From: Emiliania huxleyi CCMP1516
Taxonomy: Eukaryota; Haptophyta; Isochrysidales; Noelaerhabdaceae
Reading direction: 5' to 3'
Length of the DNA: 64,000 bases
Assembly: GCF_000372725.1 (NCBI RefSeq)
Contig: NW_005197576.1
Location: 2,166-66,165, forward strand
Part shown: piece by piece, positions 19,745 through 30,406 of the stretch
How the letters are laid out: each line of letters opens with the position of its first letter
How positions within the stretch are numbered: position 1 is the first letter of the stretch
Program-made: the position numbers and the translations under genes
The notes under the pieces: generated by a model
The model's database searches: none
The model's input: only the letters and a program-made list of their open reading frames with translations
What the model was told of the DNA's origin: nothing

Positions 19745-21797
19745 TCAGCTAGCTGCCGAGTTGTCTCCGTAAGCAAGCTCGAGCTGAGCCCCTCTGAGCA
19801 TCTCGGCCGCATCACGGACCAGAGGCGCCGCCTCGCCGTGCACCGCCTGCCGGGCAAGGAGGGGGAAAGGGGCGGGGGGCTCTGTGTCGCTGTGCGGAGC
19901 TGCGGCGGGGCAGAAGCTGGGCGCACGCCTGCAGCACCTCGGTGGCGCGGCGCAAGTACCCGACGCTCTCTCTCAGCGAGCCGCAGTGTGCGTGCAGCTT
20001 GCCTACTCGGGCAGGCGGGGAGGCGGGTGAGGGAGCGAGCTGGCCGTCCGACAGCCGCGCCGCCGGAGGCTGCCCGCGCGCAGCAGCTGCAGCCCGAGGG
20101 CCGGGGCGCCGGGCGGGAGGAGCGACGCTGCGATCTCTGCGGCGCGGGTCGAGCGGCGCAGCGCGGCTTCCCAGTCGGCGGCGTCGATTGCGGCGAGCTC
20201 TGCCCGCTGCTCCTCACGCAAGGAGGCCGCCGCCTCGCAGCGTGCCGCCTCTCGCTTGCGAGCGGCGGGGGTCGGGGCGAGGGCCTCTTCGCAGGCGCGG
20301 CACTCGCAGGTGAAGAGGTAGGAGCTGCGCAGCGCTTGCCGCCTACCAGACCGAGAGACCCGCGCTGGAGGGCGGCGGCTGGAGGGAGGGCGGCGGCTGG
20401 AGGGAGGGCGGCGGCTGGAGGGAGGGCGGCGGTGTTGGGAGGGCGGGGTGCGGCGGCGAGCGGCGCTGGGAGAGGGGGCAGCTGTCAGTCTCGCACCGCT
20501 CGGATGCGGCCGCCGCTAGGTCGACGTACCCGATCGTGACCGCCTCGCCGGCCGCGAGAGGGCGGAGGGCGCGCAGTGTCAGCTTGCCCGCCGCACCAAA
20601 GGACTGGGCTGCCGTCGGGTCGCAGTCGTGGTTTGCGAGGGCTGCGAGCGGGTAGAGGCCGATGCCGATCTCCTGCGCGCCGGGGGGGAGGGGGTGGCGT
20701 GGCGCGGGAAAGGGCCGGTGCGCCTCTCTGCAGGTGGACCCTCTGCAGGTGGACCCTCTGCAGGTGGACCCTCTGCAGGTGGACCCTCTGCAGGTGGACC
20801 CTCTGCAGGTGGACCCTCTGCAGGTGGACCCTCTGCAGGTGGACCCTCTGCAGGTGGACCCTCTGCAGGTGGACCCTCTGCAGGTGGACCCTCTGCAGGT
20901 GGACCCTCTCGCCTGCAGCTCCGCGTCGCAGATGGCGTGCGCGTTGAGCGAGAGGAGCGAGAGGAGGGAGGCGACCTGCTCCTGGGGAGGGCAGGAACTG
21001 CTCCCCGCCCAGCCGCCGCCGCTCCGCGCAGCCTCCTGGATCAGCGAGCAGACCATCCCCGCCTGCTCCCCGAACTCGGCACACCTCTCCGCCGGCTGGC
21101 CACCGAGCTGGTGCGAGAGCGACAGGATCGCCGCGGCGCTCCTCGCCCATTCGCCCGCGTCCTCGGGCGGAGGCGCGCCGGCGGAGCGGCGGAGCAGCGC
21201 GAGCAGACGCGCCAGCAGCCGCACCGTCTGGCCCGGCACCCGCGGGCGAGTCTGCGCGAGCAGCGCGCACTCGTCGCGGTGGCCCGCCCACGCGGCTCGC
21301 TGGTGGTCGGCGGAGCAGTAGCGAGCGCAGCCGCAGCGCGAGCAAACCAGCAGGCGACCACCGGTGGCGTGGGAGTGGTGACAGCGCGAACTCAGGTGAC
21401 GACCACTCACGACTGCTACTGCCGGTGTCACGCGCATGAGCACCTCTCCGCGCTTGAAGGAGCGCGTTGTGACCAAGCCACGCCCACCGCCGCCCACTGC
21501 GCCGGCCGCAGCGAGCGTGAGGCCCCACGGCGCAAGCGCCTCGTGCCACCGCGCCGTGCCCGTTGAGTCGGGCTTACGCTCGCCGCCGCCGCCATCGACA
21601 GGGCGGGAGGCGACGAGCTCGGCCCAGTGTGCTGCGTCGCCCGGCGGCGTCACCTCCAGCACGCGGCGAGACTCGCCTTCGGCCACCCGTTCGTCGACCC
21701 AGGCCTCCTCCGCCGCCGCGCGTGCGGCCTCGCGCTGCTCGTCCGCGCGCATTGTGCGCTCGGCCACAGCTAGCCGCTCGAAGGTGAACTCCGACAT
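19745..21797 (-). CDS. SET and MYND domain (SMYD-type) lysine methyltransferase
   Basis: From the ATG at 21797: a charged N-terminal helix, the first SET part (RGLVTTRSFKRGEVLM), a MYND zinc finger (CSRCGCARYCSADHQRAAW ... HRDEC), a linker, and the second SET part with the catalytic stretch GIGLYPLAALANHDCDP and AGEAVTIGYVDL. The post-SET Cys cluster FTCECRAC follows after an intron, then helical C-terminal exons (GKLHAHCGSLRESVGYLRRA, and a last exon 19846-19745 ending QLELAYGDNSAAS). SMYD enzymes methylate lysines of histones or other proteins using SAM. The MYND finger is irregular: one expected Cys is Ser and another is His. Introns placed: 20673-20912 (GC-AG, holding a minisatellite), one near 20330-20450, one near 20000, and 19847-19928 (GC-AG). 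Confidence 0.8.
20360..20440. repeat. 18-bp minisatellite, about four units
   Basis: Tandem units of GGCGGCTGGAGGGAGGGC type. It lies in an intron region of the SET/MYND gene, between the second SET part and the post-SET Cys cluster. Confidence 0.9.
20726..20905. repeat. 15-bp minisatellite, 12 perfect units
   Basis: Exactly twelve copies of CTCTGCAGGTGGACC (180 bp). On the minus (gene) strand it lies inside the 240-nt GC-AG intron of the SET/MYND gene. If retained, it would add the pentapeptide RGSTC twelve times in frame. Confidence 0.98.
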
Positions 21798-22696
21798 CGC
21801 TTCGACTCGCGAGGGCACGAGCGCCGCACACGAGCGCGGCGGAACAGTTTTCTCTTTGGCCGCCAGTTGCCCCTTCCCCGAGCCCGACTGCCCCGTCGGC
21901 TATTTCCCAGGGGCAGGGCGGCACTACAACTCAGGTGTCAGGAGTGTCCTGATTCGCCAACAACATACGGAAGAGGTGTCAGGAGGGAACACTATCCCCT
22001 AAGCTACGATCCGGCGAGGTAGGAGCTCCCGAACCCTGATCTCGAGGTTCTCGAGGTGGATATCCTTTGGCCGCGTTGGGTAGCGAGGATTGGTGTGACG
22101 CGAACCCTGATAAAAAGAAAAGACAAAACGCCACTACTGGTCAAACAAAACAAAAGGAATCTCTGTCACTGTCTCTCTCTCTCTCTCTCTTCATGCATTC
22201 GATCTCACATGTCATGGATGCTTTGTCCTTTGAAATCCTGTTGTGGCGGCATGAGTTCTCGTTTCTCTCCGCGCCCCCACACCTCCTTTAGTCTTTTTTC
22301 CGTGTGTGGGTTGCGTCTTTTACTCTTTCTATTTCGTTGCACCGACGGTCGGTCCTCGAGAAAGAATACCCTTTTCCTTGCACTGGGGGAGAGCGAGAGC
22401 AAGCCCTGTGTGACAGCATCGGCCAGGCGGCTCGATCCGGAAATAAATGCGCGGGAGCCGGGACGCGGGAGCGGTAGGAGAGCGGAACGAGTAAGCGAGC
22501 TGAGCGAGGAGAGTTGTGTTGTGTGTAAGGCGAGACCTCGGGGCGCCCCATTTGCAGAGCCCCGAGCACAGCATCTCGAGGTAGCCAGGAGGCCGTGCAG
22601 TGCACTGGGACGCCGGATAGCGGGGATGTTCGGCGACGGGCCCGCCCTGCGGAGACGCGTGTGCGGCGCTGCCAGGGCGGGCCACCTGCGCGGGGT
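21798..22696. other. Intergenic with dispersed repeat and CT-rich tract
   Basis: Holds the second copy of the 51-bp repeat (22041-22091), a CT microsatellite (about 22171-22190), and a stretch (about 22232-22320) that looks like a diverged inverted copy of the AAAGAAAG-linked repeat. No gene supported. Confidence 0.5.
22041..22091. repeat. 51-bp dispersed repeat, copy 2
   Basis: Matches 10529-10579 with one mismatch, same orientation. Confidence 0.9.
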
Positions 22697-23991
22697 CTAC
22701 GCCGTGGACTTGTGGCCGAACGGATTCCAGCTCGAGTCGGGCAGTTCTTGCTTCTTGGCCTCGCGCTCCATGAACTTGACACGCGACACGCGGACGCGAG
22801 TTTGCTGCTTGTGGTCCGCCAAGTTGCTCAGGCGGTGCGCGAGGTCGGCCTGCTTGCGCTTGTGGATGCGCGCCATGGAGCTCTTCTGGTCCTTGAGCTG
22901 CAACATGCAATCGCCGCGGGGCTCAGGGCGAAAAGCGCCGGGTAATGCGCCGGCGGCGGTGGGGGCGTGGTGGGGAGGGCGCCTGCTGCTCGATGGCGAG
23001 TATCCGCTCAAGCTGCCCGGCAGCGAGCACGTCGTCGACTGCGTTGTTGGCGAAGACGCACTCGCAGAGAATCCCGACCGCCTCATGCAGGGCCGCCTCC
23101 CGTGCCTCCGACGGGATCGTGTCCGGAAGTGCCGTTTCCCTGATTAGCTGCTTGACGACGAGCTCCTTGACGGCGTCCAGGTCTGCCGCGTCGGCTCCGA
23201 TGAGCTGGTGCACAAGGTCGATCGGAAGCAAGCGTTCGAACTGTGGCACAACCGCCTTGAGGCTCGCCAGCAGGAGGTCGCGCGAGGCCGCCTCGTCCAG
23301 CGGCGCCCCCGGCTCAATCGAGGCAGCGACGCAAAACTCGCGGATCGCACGCTCGAACCGCGGGGCGAGGAGCTGGATCGCAGCAGAGGTGATCGTAATA
23401 TCCTCAACTTCCCGCGCCGTCACCTGCGCCGGCAGCACAGGGCGCTTGTATCGAATGTGTGAGAGGAGTTGGGCGTGGCAGAAGCAACAGGCTGGGCGCC
23501 TGGAGCAGCATCAGGTGAGGTTCGCTGAGCACCAAGTTCATCACCGTGGTAGTGACGTTGAACTTGGCCTCACGGCTCAGGAGAGGGAAGTTCAGCATTT
23601 GGAAAACCTGCTGAGTGAGGCGGCTGTTCAGCGCGGACGAGACGGCTCCACTCTTGAGGGACTCCCTCGTCTCGACGTCAAGCTCGCTGAGCACTATTGC
23701 CGCAGCCGCGACGATTTGCTCGATGAGCGCGTCTTTTATTGCAGTTGGCATTGCCGCAACAACAACGGTCTCGCCTATCTCCTCGGCAATCTCCTCCTGC
23801 TGCTCCGGCGTGAAGAGCACCTTGGGACCCTCGAAAAAAGTTCGGGACCGCTTCAGGTGCGCGGGCTCACACACAGTAGGGGCAGAAGTGAGAGCAGCCG
23901 CAGCAGTCGGCGCGACAACTGCCAGCACCAGCCGCCTACGCCCGCCGGCAACGACGGCCTGCCGAGCAAAACCGGCGATGCGGCTAAACAT
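22697..23991 (-). CDS. Three-exon protein with organelle-type leader, family not recognised
   Basis: Exon 1 (23991-23500) starts MFSRIAGFARQAVVAGGRRR, an Arg-rich amphipathic leader typical of mitochondrial import, then a hydrophobic Ala-rich stretch and a helical region. Exon 2 (23423-22983) encodes a helical domain (FERAIREFCVAASIEP ... FERLLPIDLVHQLIGAD). Exon 3 (22897-22697) is basic and coiled-coil-like (ARIHKRKQADLAHRLSNLAD) and ends PFGHKSTA. Both introns (23424-23499 and 22898-22982) run GC to AG and join the frames exactly, which supports a single gene of about 380 residues. No catalytic motif is seen. Exons 1-2 contain similar repeated helical units, so a helical-repeat scaffold is possible. 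Confidence 0.65.
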
Positions 23992-24478
23992 CGAGCTGCT
24001 GGAGCGGTCGCAACGAGAGCGATGCGGCTGCGACGCCTCGGAGTCGGGCGCGAGCTGCGTTTTACGTCTTTCGGCGGGATGAAGTTGGATGAGGATAGAG
24101 ACCGCATGGAGTAAAGTAACCGCGCGCTGCTAAGCTAGACGACACCGCGTGCCGTCGCCAGGCTGGCCGAGTTGTGTGGTCCCGTGTAGGCCGGGAGAGA
24201 GAATTTGGTCATGAAAGTGTTACCCTCACACACATGCGGGTGCACATGCACCCGCATGTCCGACTCCAAAGAAAGTGAGTGAGGCGAGATTCATCATACA
24301 GTGTGATCGTCCCTCTCTGTTGGTTTTGGTTGCCAGTCACGCCCCTCGAACTCGGAATCTCTTATAATCGCGCCAAATCCCCCCCTCGCAATATATGAAC
24401 GCAGAAAGAGGGATTTTAGCCGCCCTGTCCTCCCCCCGAGGACGCCCGTTTTTCGGGCGGTCCCCGCAGCCGGTCGCG
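23992..24478. other. Divergent promoter region with a strong hairpin
   Basis: Between divergent genes (minus start at 23991, plus start at 24479). Contains an inverted repeat with 13-bp arms, ACATGCGGGTGCA at 24232-24244 and its complement at 24247-24259, separated by two bases. An AT-rich patch (CTTATAATCG) lies near 24361. Confidence 0.6.
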
Positions 24479-26109
24479 ATGGGCGAGCTCAAGGACTGGA
24501 TGCCGCTGGTGATTTTTGATTTGGCCTGCGTCTTCCTCTACTCGGGGATCATCTTTGGATGGGCGCCGCTCCACCAGATGCTCGTCAAGGAGGGCTTTTA
24601 CGCTGAGTTCTGCGAAGGCGAGGAAGTCCCATGCGCCGCCATGGAGAACAAGCTGAATTCAGCCTTCACGCTCGCCTCGAGTGCGGTGTCGGTGATCGCG
24701 CTGCCTGCGGGCTGGTTTGTCGACACCTTCGGCCCGATGGCGGGAATCATGATCGCGGGCGTCCTGCAAGTGATTTCGCTCACCGGCATTGGGCTCGTCC
24801 AGCAGCTCGGGGATGTCGCCGGGTTTGACCTGTTCGCAGCGTCGCTCGTGAGCATGTCGATGGCCGGCGCGATCACCATGTTCTGTGGCTACACCGTCCC
24901 CTTCCTCTTCCCCAAGCAGGCCACGCTGCTCATCGCCGCCACCTCGTGCCTCTTTGACGGCTCGTGCGTCATCTTCGCCTTTTGGAAGCCCGTGTGGGGC
25001 ACGGGCATCGCCTTCTCAACCATGTGGTTCGGATACGCGGTGCTTGCCATTTTCCTCTACAGCGGCCTGGCCTATTTCTGGTACCAAGCAAGGGGCCTCT
25101 ACGCGGAGTCGAAGGAGGGTGGCGGTGGCGATGACGACAACCAAGTCATTTCCCCCCTCGCGGCTCTGCCGCTCAACAAGCAGATCTGCACCGGCGCATT
25201 CCTGGCGGTGATGCTCTACGCAGCCATACAGGTCTCGCGCTCAAATCTCTACCTCGGCACGGTTGAGCTCGTCGTCCACGCCGCAGCGACCTCCGGCAGC
25301 GCGCCGGCGTCCAAGGAGGCCTTTGTAACGATGATGGTCGGGTGAGCGACCCCCTCATCTCAAACCCGAGCCGCTGCCCATGTACCGTTCGCCACGCTGG
25401 TTGGTGCGCACGACACTCCGTACTCTATCGTCGCGCTCTTGATGACCTCGGACGGGCTTGAGGCGTGTCATCTCAGTCAACCTTGACGTCCCTGCCCTTG
25501 CCTCAGATACATCATCCCGCTCGGCTTCCTCGTCGTGCCATTGTTCGAGATGTCGGTGCAGAAGCTGGGACTCATCGGCACCTTCCACGTCACGTCCGCC
25601 ATCGGCATTCTCTATAACGCGCTGCAGCTCTCAGGCAATAGCTCGCGGCTCCATACTAGAAGCCACACGCGTCGCCCTCAGCCGTGTGGTCCAGCGAGAT
25701 AGGCCTCCTCGAGGTGCACCTCGCAGCCTCGTGCGTCTTTGCGGTCTTTCGCGCCTTCCTGTTCTCCATATTCTCGGCGTACGTCATGGCCACGTTTGGC
25801 CCTGTCACCATGGGGCGAATCATGGGCTGCTCGTTCATCGCCGCAGCTGTGGTCAACCTCGTCCAAGCGCCGCTCGTCACGTGGACCAACGACGACCTCG
25901 GTGGTGACTTCACGCCAATGCTGCTAATCTCGCTGGGCGCGGCCGCGCTGATGCCCTTGATCTGGGTCGCTATGCCGTCGGCAACGCCGCCCACAAAGAG
26001 CTCGCGGGACGATTCCTTGATGCCCTCTGTCGCGAAGGCTTCTCCACGAAGCAGCATGAACAGCATGGGGTCGAAACGGCTGTCAAAGAAGGCCGCCTCC
26101 TACCTTTGA
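24479..26109 (+). CDS. MFS transporter, SLC43 (amino-acid transporter)-like
   Basis: Three exons: 24479-25341, 25507-25634 and 25682-26109. The protein has about 12 hydrophobic segments. N-terminal features follow the SLC43 pattern: SGIIFGWAPLHQMLVKEGF, a Cys-containing first loop, LNSAFTLASSAVSVIALPAG and the MFS loop WFVDTFGPMAGIM. A charged cytosolic loop (KEGGGGDDDN) separates the two halves, and the C-terminus is Ser/Lys-rich. SLC43 members move large neutral amino acids or nucleobases by facilitated diffusion; the substrate here is inferred only from the family. Intron 1 (25342-25506) is GT-AG; intron 2 (25635-25681, 47 nt) is GC-AG. The start at 24479 is preferred over an upstream in-frame ATG at 24395, because the added residues would not be membrane-like. 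Confidence 0.75.
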
Positions 26110-26473
26110 GCTACCCAGCGGATTGGTTCCAATCCATCGTCAGCCCGTGGTGCTCATGTCTGTCTCGACTGGGCGTCTGATGACTCTGCACGTCTGTGCT
26201 TCGGCTCCAAAAGAGCGCCACCGTCATGTCGGACTGAAGTTCCTGCCGGCAGCGGCATCGTATTTGCAAAGAGTGGCGAGTTGTGAGAGCGAGAGCGTTG
26301 TTGCGTAAAAAGGGAAGTAGATATCTAAAAAATCCAAGAGAGTAGTAGGAAGGCGGGAGAATCCAAAAAAGCCGTCCAAAAAATCGTCTTCACCCCCCCC
26401 CCCCCCCTCCCCTGACTACCCGTCCCCCGACGACTTCGCCGCGAAACGACTTTTGCATAACGAGCGCGCATTC
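26110..26473. other. Intergenic with a C-run
   Basis: Includes a poly-C run near 26393-26408. No gene seen. Confidence 0.5.
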
Positions 26474-27427
26474 ATGGTGACACGGCCAAGCACAAGTGGG
26501 AGCGCCAGCCGCAGTGCGTCGTCCCTGCCTTCTCGGCCTTCGAGCAGCGCGACACGGAGCATGATGGGCGAGCAGCCCCTCTCAATGAGGCGCACTGCCC
26601 CCTCCTTCTCCTTTGGAAGCAGCACCAGATCGCAGATGTCGAAAGCGTTCATTTCGCGCGAGCATGCTAAGGTGACGGGGAATCCGACGACGCCAGGGCC
26701 AGTGTACAGCGTGCAGTCTTCAGTCGGCACGCAGCCCGAGGCTCGCTCTCGCACCGCACCGGCGACGCAGTTTGGAACGTCCAAACGCTTCCCTTCCGCC
26801 AAGAGGTGCTCGACGCCAGGGCCGGGCACGTATCCTGCACACGCCACGTTTGGGCGGCAGTCAGTCTCTTCCTGGCAGTCGCCAGCAACGTACGGTTTTG
26901 GCAGCATGCCGCGCGAGGATGGGGAGAAGGTGTACGTCTCGGAGGAGATGGCACGGATGAAGGCTGGCGCAGAGTCGCCGCCTGCCAAGTACAGCCTCCC
27001 CGGCTCGTTCGGGTCGCAGCAGCACTCTCGTAAGTGCTCCGCTCCGGGGTACCGCCTTGGAACGTCGCAGCGCTTCCCGCCTGCCCGACAGCACAGCGCG
27101 CCAGGCCCAATCTACAAGCCAGTCGTGTGCGCCGTCGGACGCCAGTTTCTCTCGCCGCACTCCTCTCCGCCGGCCTTCGGCTTCGGCACATCGAGCCGCG
27201 AGAACCAGCAGCGGCGGTATCTCTCGCGCGAACACGCCCTGGCGGCGAGTAGGGGTCGCGATTCGCCTGCTCCAGCGAGCTACAAGCTCCAGGACGGCGT
27301 GGGCAAGCAGGTCCTGTCTCGCAACGCCTCGGGCGCGTCGTTCTCCTTCTCATCGAGCAGTGGCCGGTGGACGCCCGCGACCAAGGCGGCCGCTGACGTA
27401 CCCGGGCCGGGCGCGTACCTTGTGTGA
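26474..27427 (+). CDS. SHIPPO/STPGR-repeat protein (ODF3/CIMAP-like), flagellar
   Basis: Intronless, 317 residues from the ATG at 26474. The family's Pro-Gly-Pro repeats are clear: TTPGPVYSV (about 26690), STPGPGTYPA (about 26811), SAPGPIYKPV (about 27094), and DVPGPGAYLV at the extreme C-terminus. Between them are FGTS.RFP and SFGS-type elements. SHIPPO-repeat proteins lie along or inside axonemal microtubules or coat sperm and flagellar fibres, so a role in the flagellum of a motile stage is likely. The protein is basic and Ser-rich, with no enzyme domain. Confidence 0.85.
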   Translation: MVTRPSTSGSASRSASSLPSRPSSSATRSMMGEQPLSMRRTAPSFSFGSSTRSQMSKAFISREHAKVTGNPTTPGPVYSVQSSVGTQPEARSRTAPATQFGTSKRFPSAKRCSTPGPGTYPAHATFGRQSVSSWQSPATYGFGSMPREDGEKVYVSEEMARMKAGAESPPAKYSLPGSFGSQQHSRKCSAPGYRLGTSQRFPPARQHSAPGPIYKPVVCAVGRQFLSPHSSPPAFGFGTSSRENQQRRYLSREHALAASRGRDSPAPASYKLQDGVGKQVLSRNASGASFSFSSSSGRWTPATKAAADVPGPGAYLV

Positions 27428-27890
27428 TGCCAGGAGAGGGTTGCGGGGCGGGTGGGGGGGGGGGGGGAGGGGGGGCATGAGGTACACGGCATGTTGCTTA
27501 TTGTAGTGGACAGTTGGTTGCAAGTGTGTGATGTGCGTTCGCGCCGTGCGCGTGTGTCGTGTGTGTCTGATGAGTCTGGCTCTCCCGATCGAGACGCGTT
27601 CTGTAGTTTCTGGTGCGCAAGCTCTCACGGCCGGACGGGTGCGCGCGAGCGGGGCTCCGTATAACGCGCGCGCGAGAGAGGTCAGACTCAGAGGAGCACA
27701 GGGGAGGCTTTGACTCTGGCTGAGCCCTCTAGACTACGCTACAAGTCGGTAGGAAATGCTGCAGAATCGCCGAAACATGACATGGCATGTTAGTATTGAA
27801 CTACAACGCGGCACGCACACATCGCCTCCCTAGTCGCCTCCCTATACGTGTATAAGAGCCCAACCCTCCGCCTCCCAACACGACACTCCC
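27428..27890. other. Intergenic with G-run
   Basis: A poly-G run (about 27451-27475) follows the stop codon; the rest is mixed. No gene supported. Confidence 0.5.
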
Positions 27891-28550
27891 TCACGCCTGG
27901 CCGAGCATGGACTTGGCCGCCTTCTGCGCCTTGTCGGCCCACGACTCCTGCTGCATCAGCTCCTTGGTCACCATCTGCACCTTTTGCTCTGGCAGCTCGC
28001 CCTTTGCCACCGCAGTGCTCACGCCGGTCGCGACTATCTTGTAGCCCCACTCGAGGCTGGGCAGCTTCTTGATTGCGGGATACTGTTGCCGCGCCATGTC
28101 GGTCAGCCGCCGCTCGCTCTCAAAGATGGAGCGCGCCACACCCTCGTCGAGGCGCTCCTTGAAGACGCCTTTGGCCAGCGGCGACCCGAGCCAAGCTCCC
28201 ACGAGGCCCTTCGACTGGCCGTCGCCGCGGAGCACCGAGACGGGATACCACATCACGCGCGTCTTTGGGTTGCGCGCGTAGAGGTAGAAGAGCGGCGTGC
28301 CGTCCGGCGGCGCGTCCGGCTCGCGGAACTCCTGCTGAGGCATCGCGCCCACGGCGCCGCCGCCCGGGCCGCCGGGCGCGCGCGGCCGACCCTTGCGGCC
28401 CATCACCACGGCCGCGGCGCGGCGCGGAGCGCACGACGCATGCAGCGACGCGCCAGGGGGCGTCGCCAGGAGGCCGGCGGCGAATGCTCCCGCGAGCAGA
28501 AGCGACAGCGCCAACATCGATCTCGAACCCGTGCGAAAAGATGGAACCAT
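27891..28550 (-). CDS. HHL1-like (DUF6523) probable thylakoid protein
   Basis: 219 residues from the ATG at 28550. A hydrophobic leader (MLALSLLLAGAFAAGLL) is followed by a basic Ala/Arg stretch, as in plastid targeting. The mature region has a Gly/Pro-rich linker, then PLFYLYARNPKTRVMWYPVS and VLRGDGQSKGLVGAWLGSP, then a helical C-terminus. The WYP-V-GD-KGLV-AW pattern recalls the HHL1 family, in which the plant protein helps photosystem II repair under high light. The match is from memory of the family and is moderate. It stands head to head with Hsp33, 170 bp away. Confidence 0.5.
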   Translation of the reverse strand: MVPSFRTGSRSMLALSLLLAGAFAAGLLATPPGASLHASCAPRRAAAVVMGRKGRPRAPGGPGGGAVGAMPQQEFREPDAPPDGTPLFYLYARNPKTRVMWYPVSVLRGDGQSKGLVGAWLGSPLAKGVFKERLDEGVARSIFESERRLTDMARQQYPAIKKLPSLEWGYKIVATGVSTAVAKGELPEQKVQMVTKELMQQESWADKAQKAAKSMLGQA

Positions 28551-28720
28551 GGCCTTGGCACTCGGGGTTTCTGGGACTCTTAAGGTGTGCTAGTCGCTGT
28601 TCTACAGTTCCGAGCCGGTGCTTTTTCTCTTTTCGGTTCCTGGCAACCTCCACACGAGGGCAGGCGGCTGGAGAAGGCCCAGGGCGTCGTGGGCTTTTGG
28701 AAGAGCGGGTTGGGACGGGA
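28551..28720. promoter_or_regulatory. Bidirectional promoter, HHL1-like / Hsp33
   Basis: Only 170 bp separate the two start codons (28550 minus, 28721 plus), so both promoters and 5' UTRs must lie here. Both products appear plastid-targeted, so shared light or stress control is plausible. No specific site is identified. Confidence 0.5.
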
Positions 28721-29945
28721 ATGCCGTCGCTCGTGCTCGCCACCCTCTGCGCGCTCGGGCACAGCCTGCCGCCGCCACTTTCGCTCCGGGCGCCGCCACT
28801 GGCCAGCATAGCGGGGCGGCGCTCTCTGGCCAGCATAGCGGGCGGCCGTGGCTCGCTCGTCCGTGCGTGTGCCGCTGTAGAGACCGCGACCGGCACCGGC
28901 GGCAGGATGGCCACCGCCGTCAGCGCCGACGGGAGCATATCGGCAAAGGCCGTGGTGACCACGCCGCTCGTAGCGGAGGCCACCCGGCTGCAGGGCCTCG
29001 GCATGCTCGCCGCTGCCGCGCTCGGCCGCGCGCTCACCTGCACGCTCCTCGTCGCGGACGGGCTCAAGGACGAGGAGACCTTCCAGGTCACGTTCAACGG
29101 TGATGGACCGCTGAGAGGCGTCATGGCGACCGCCAACGGCAAGCTCGAGTCGCGCGGCTACGTCGGCAACCCCGCCGTCACGCTGCCGCCCACCGGCGCG
29201 GGCAAGCTCGACGTGGGAGGCGGCGTGGGCAAGGGGTCGCTGCAGGTGGTGCGCCAGAAGCATCTTCCCGGCGCCGACCTGCCTTCGCAGTACTCGTCCA
29301 TCACCGAGATCCGGACCGGCGAGATCCCGGAAGACATCAACTACTTTCTGCTCGAGTCGGAGCAGCGGCAGGGAGCCCTCGCCGCCGGCGTATTCGTGTC
29401 GCCGGTCGCCGCCGGCGGCGCGGCGGAGGGCAGGGAGGAGAGCGGGGAGCTGCAGCCGCCCGCCGCCGACGCGCCGCCGAGTGCGGGCGTGCGGGTGGAC
29501 GCTGGCGGGGGCTGGTACGTGCAGCTGCTGCCGTTTGCGGCGGAGGAGTCGATTGTGCGGCTCGAGGAGAACATCGCCAAGCTGGCGAGCCGCTCGCCGA
29601 CCAGCCTGGTGCGGGAGGGGCTGGGGCCGCGCGAGATCGTCGACCTGCTGCTCGACGGACTCGAGCCGGTCTTCGCCGACGACAAGCCGGTCGCCGGCTT
29701 GGCGGAGTCGTGCCCCTGCTCTGAGGCGCGGGCTGCGGACGACGGCACCCCTCGGGGAGCCTTGTCAGAGCCGTCTCCGCCCCTTCTAGGCGCGCGTGCT
29801 GCGGACGATGGCGCTCATCCCGCGAGAGGAGCTCGAGGAGATGCTCACCTCGAACGAGGTCATCGAGGCCAGATGCGAGTTTTGCGGCACCCTCTACCGA
29901 TCGACGCCCGAGGAGCTGCGCGAGAAGCTCGAGGCGCGCGAGTGA
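28721..29945 (+). CDS. hslO: Hsp33 redox-regulated chaperone, plastid-type leader
   Basis: Two exons, 28721-29725 and 29790-29945, joined by a 64-nt GC-AG intron. After a leader of about 50 residues comes the Hsp33 core: ATAVSADGSISAKAVVTT, the substrate-binding fold with GDGPLRGVMATANGKLESRGY and NPAVTLPP, KGSLQVVRQ, and SEQRQGALAAGVFVSPV. The C-terminal zinc switch has both Cys pairs, ESCPCSE before the intron and ARCEFCGTLY after it, with the usual ALIPREELEEML between. Hsp33 is a holdase that unfolds its zinc domain and activates when its cysteines are oxidised, protecting proteins during oxidative stress. Retention of all four Cys suggests an intact redox switch. Confidence 0.9.
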
Positions 29946-30406
29946 GGCGAGTTGGAGCGGAGGCGGAGGGAGGAGAACGACGCGGGCGGAGTAGCCGCGC
30001 CGTCCGTCGACCCGGAGCGTCGCCGGCGGCGGCGCACCAGCCAACGCGGCTCCGCACGGCTCCGGCACCGGCGGCGACGGGCCGTCGCCACGCCCGGACT
30101 CTCAGCGTGCGCGATCCTGGAATGTCGACGCGGTTAGAGAGACTGAGGTGCCAGGGGCGTCTCCTCGGCGGACGGCCTAGCCGTCCGCCACGTATTTTTT
30201 TTCCCGCGTGTGGATGATCGCATGGCGGTCGTGTGGTCCTCGACGGGCGGTGGGGGCGCTGTGCACAGGCGGTGTGTACGTTCGTTGGCTGTGCGCCCCG
30301 GCGTAGACCACAGCAGGACCACAGGCGCGGCGGTGGGACCAGCTCTAATTCTCTCCCATATGCTCTATCGTAAAAGACGGGCCCCTCACCGGCCTCAGCT
30401 CCAGGC
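29946..30406. other. Intergenic
   Basis: 3' region between convergent genes; an inverted repeat CGGACGGC / GCCGTCCG lies near 30169-30185 and could form a hairpin at a transcript end. No gene seen. Confidence 0.5.

Noticed and set aside
19616..20539. 307-residue plus-strand frame
   Set aside because: It is antisense to the SET/MYND exons, whose family motifs are clear.
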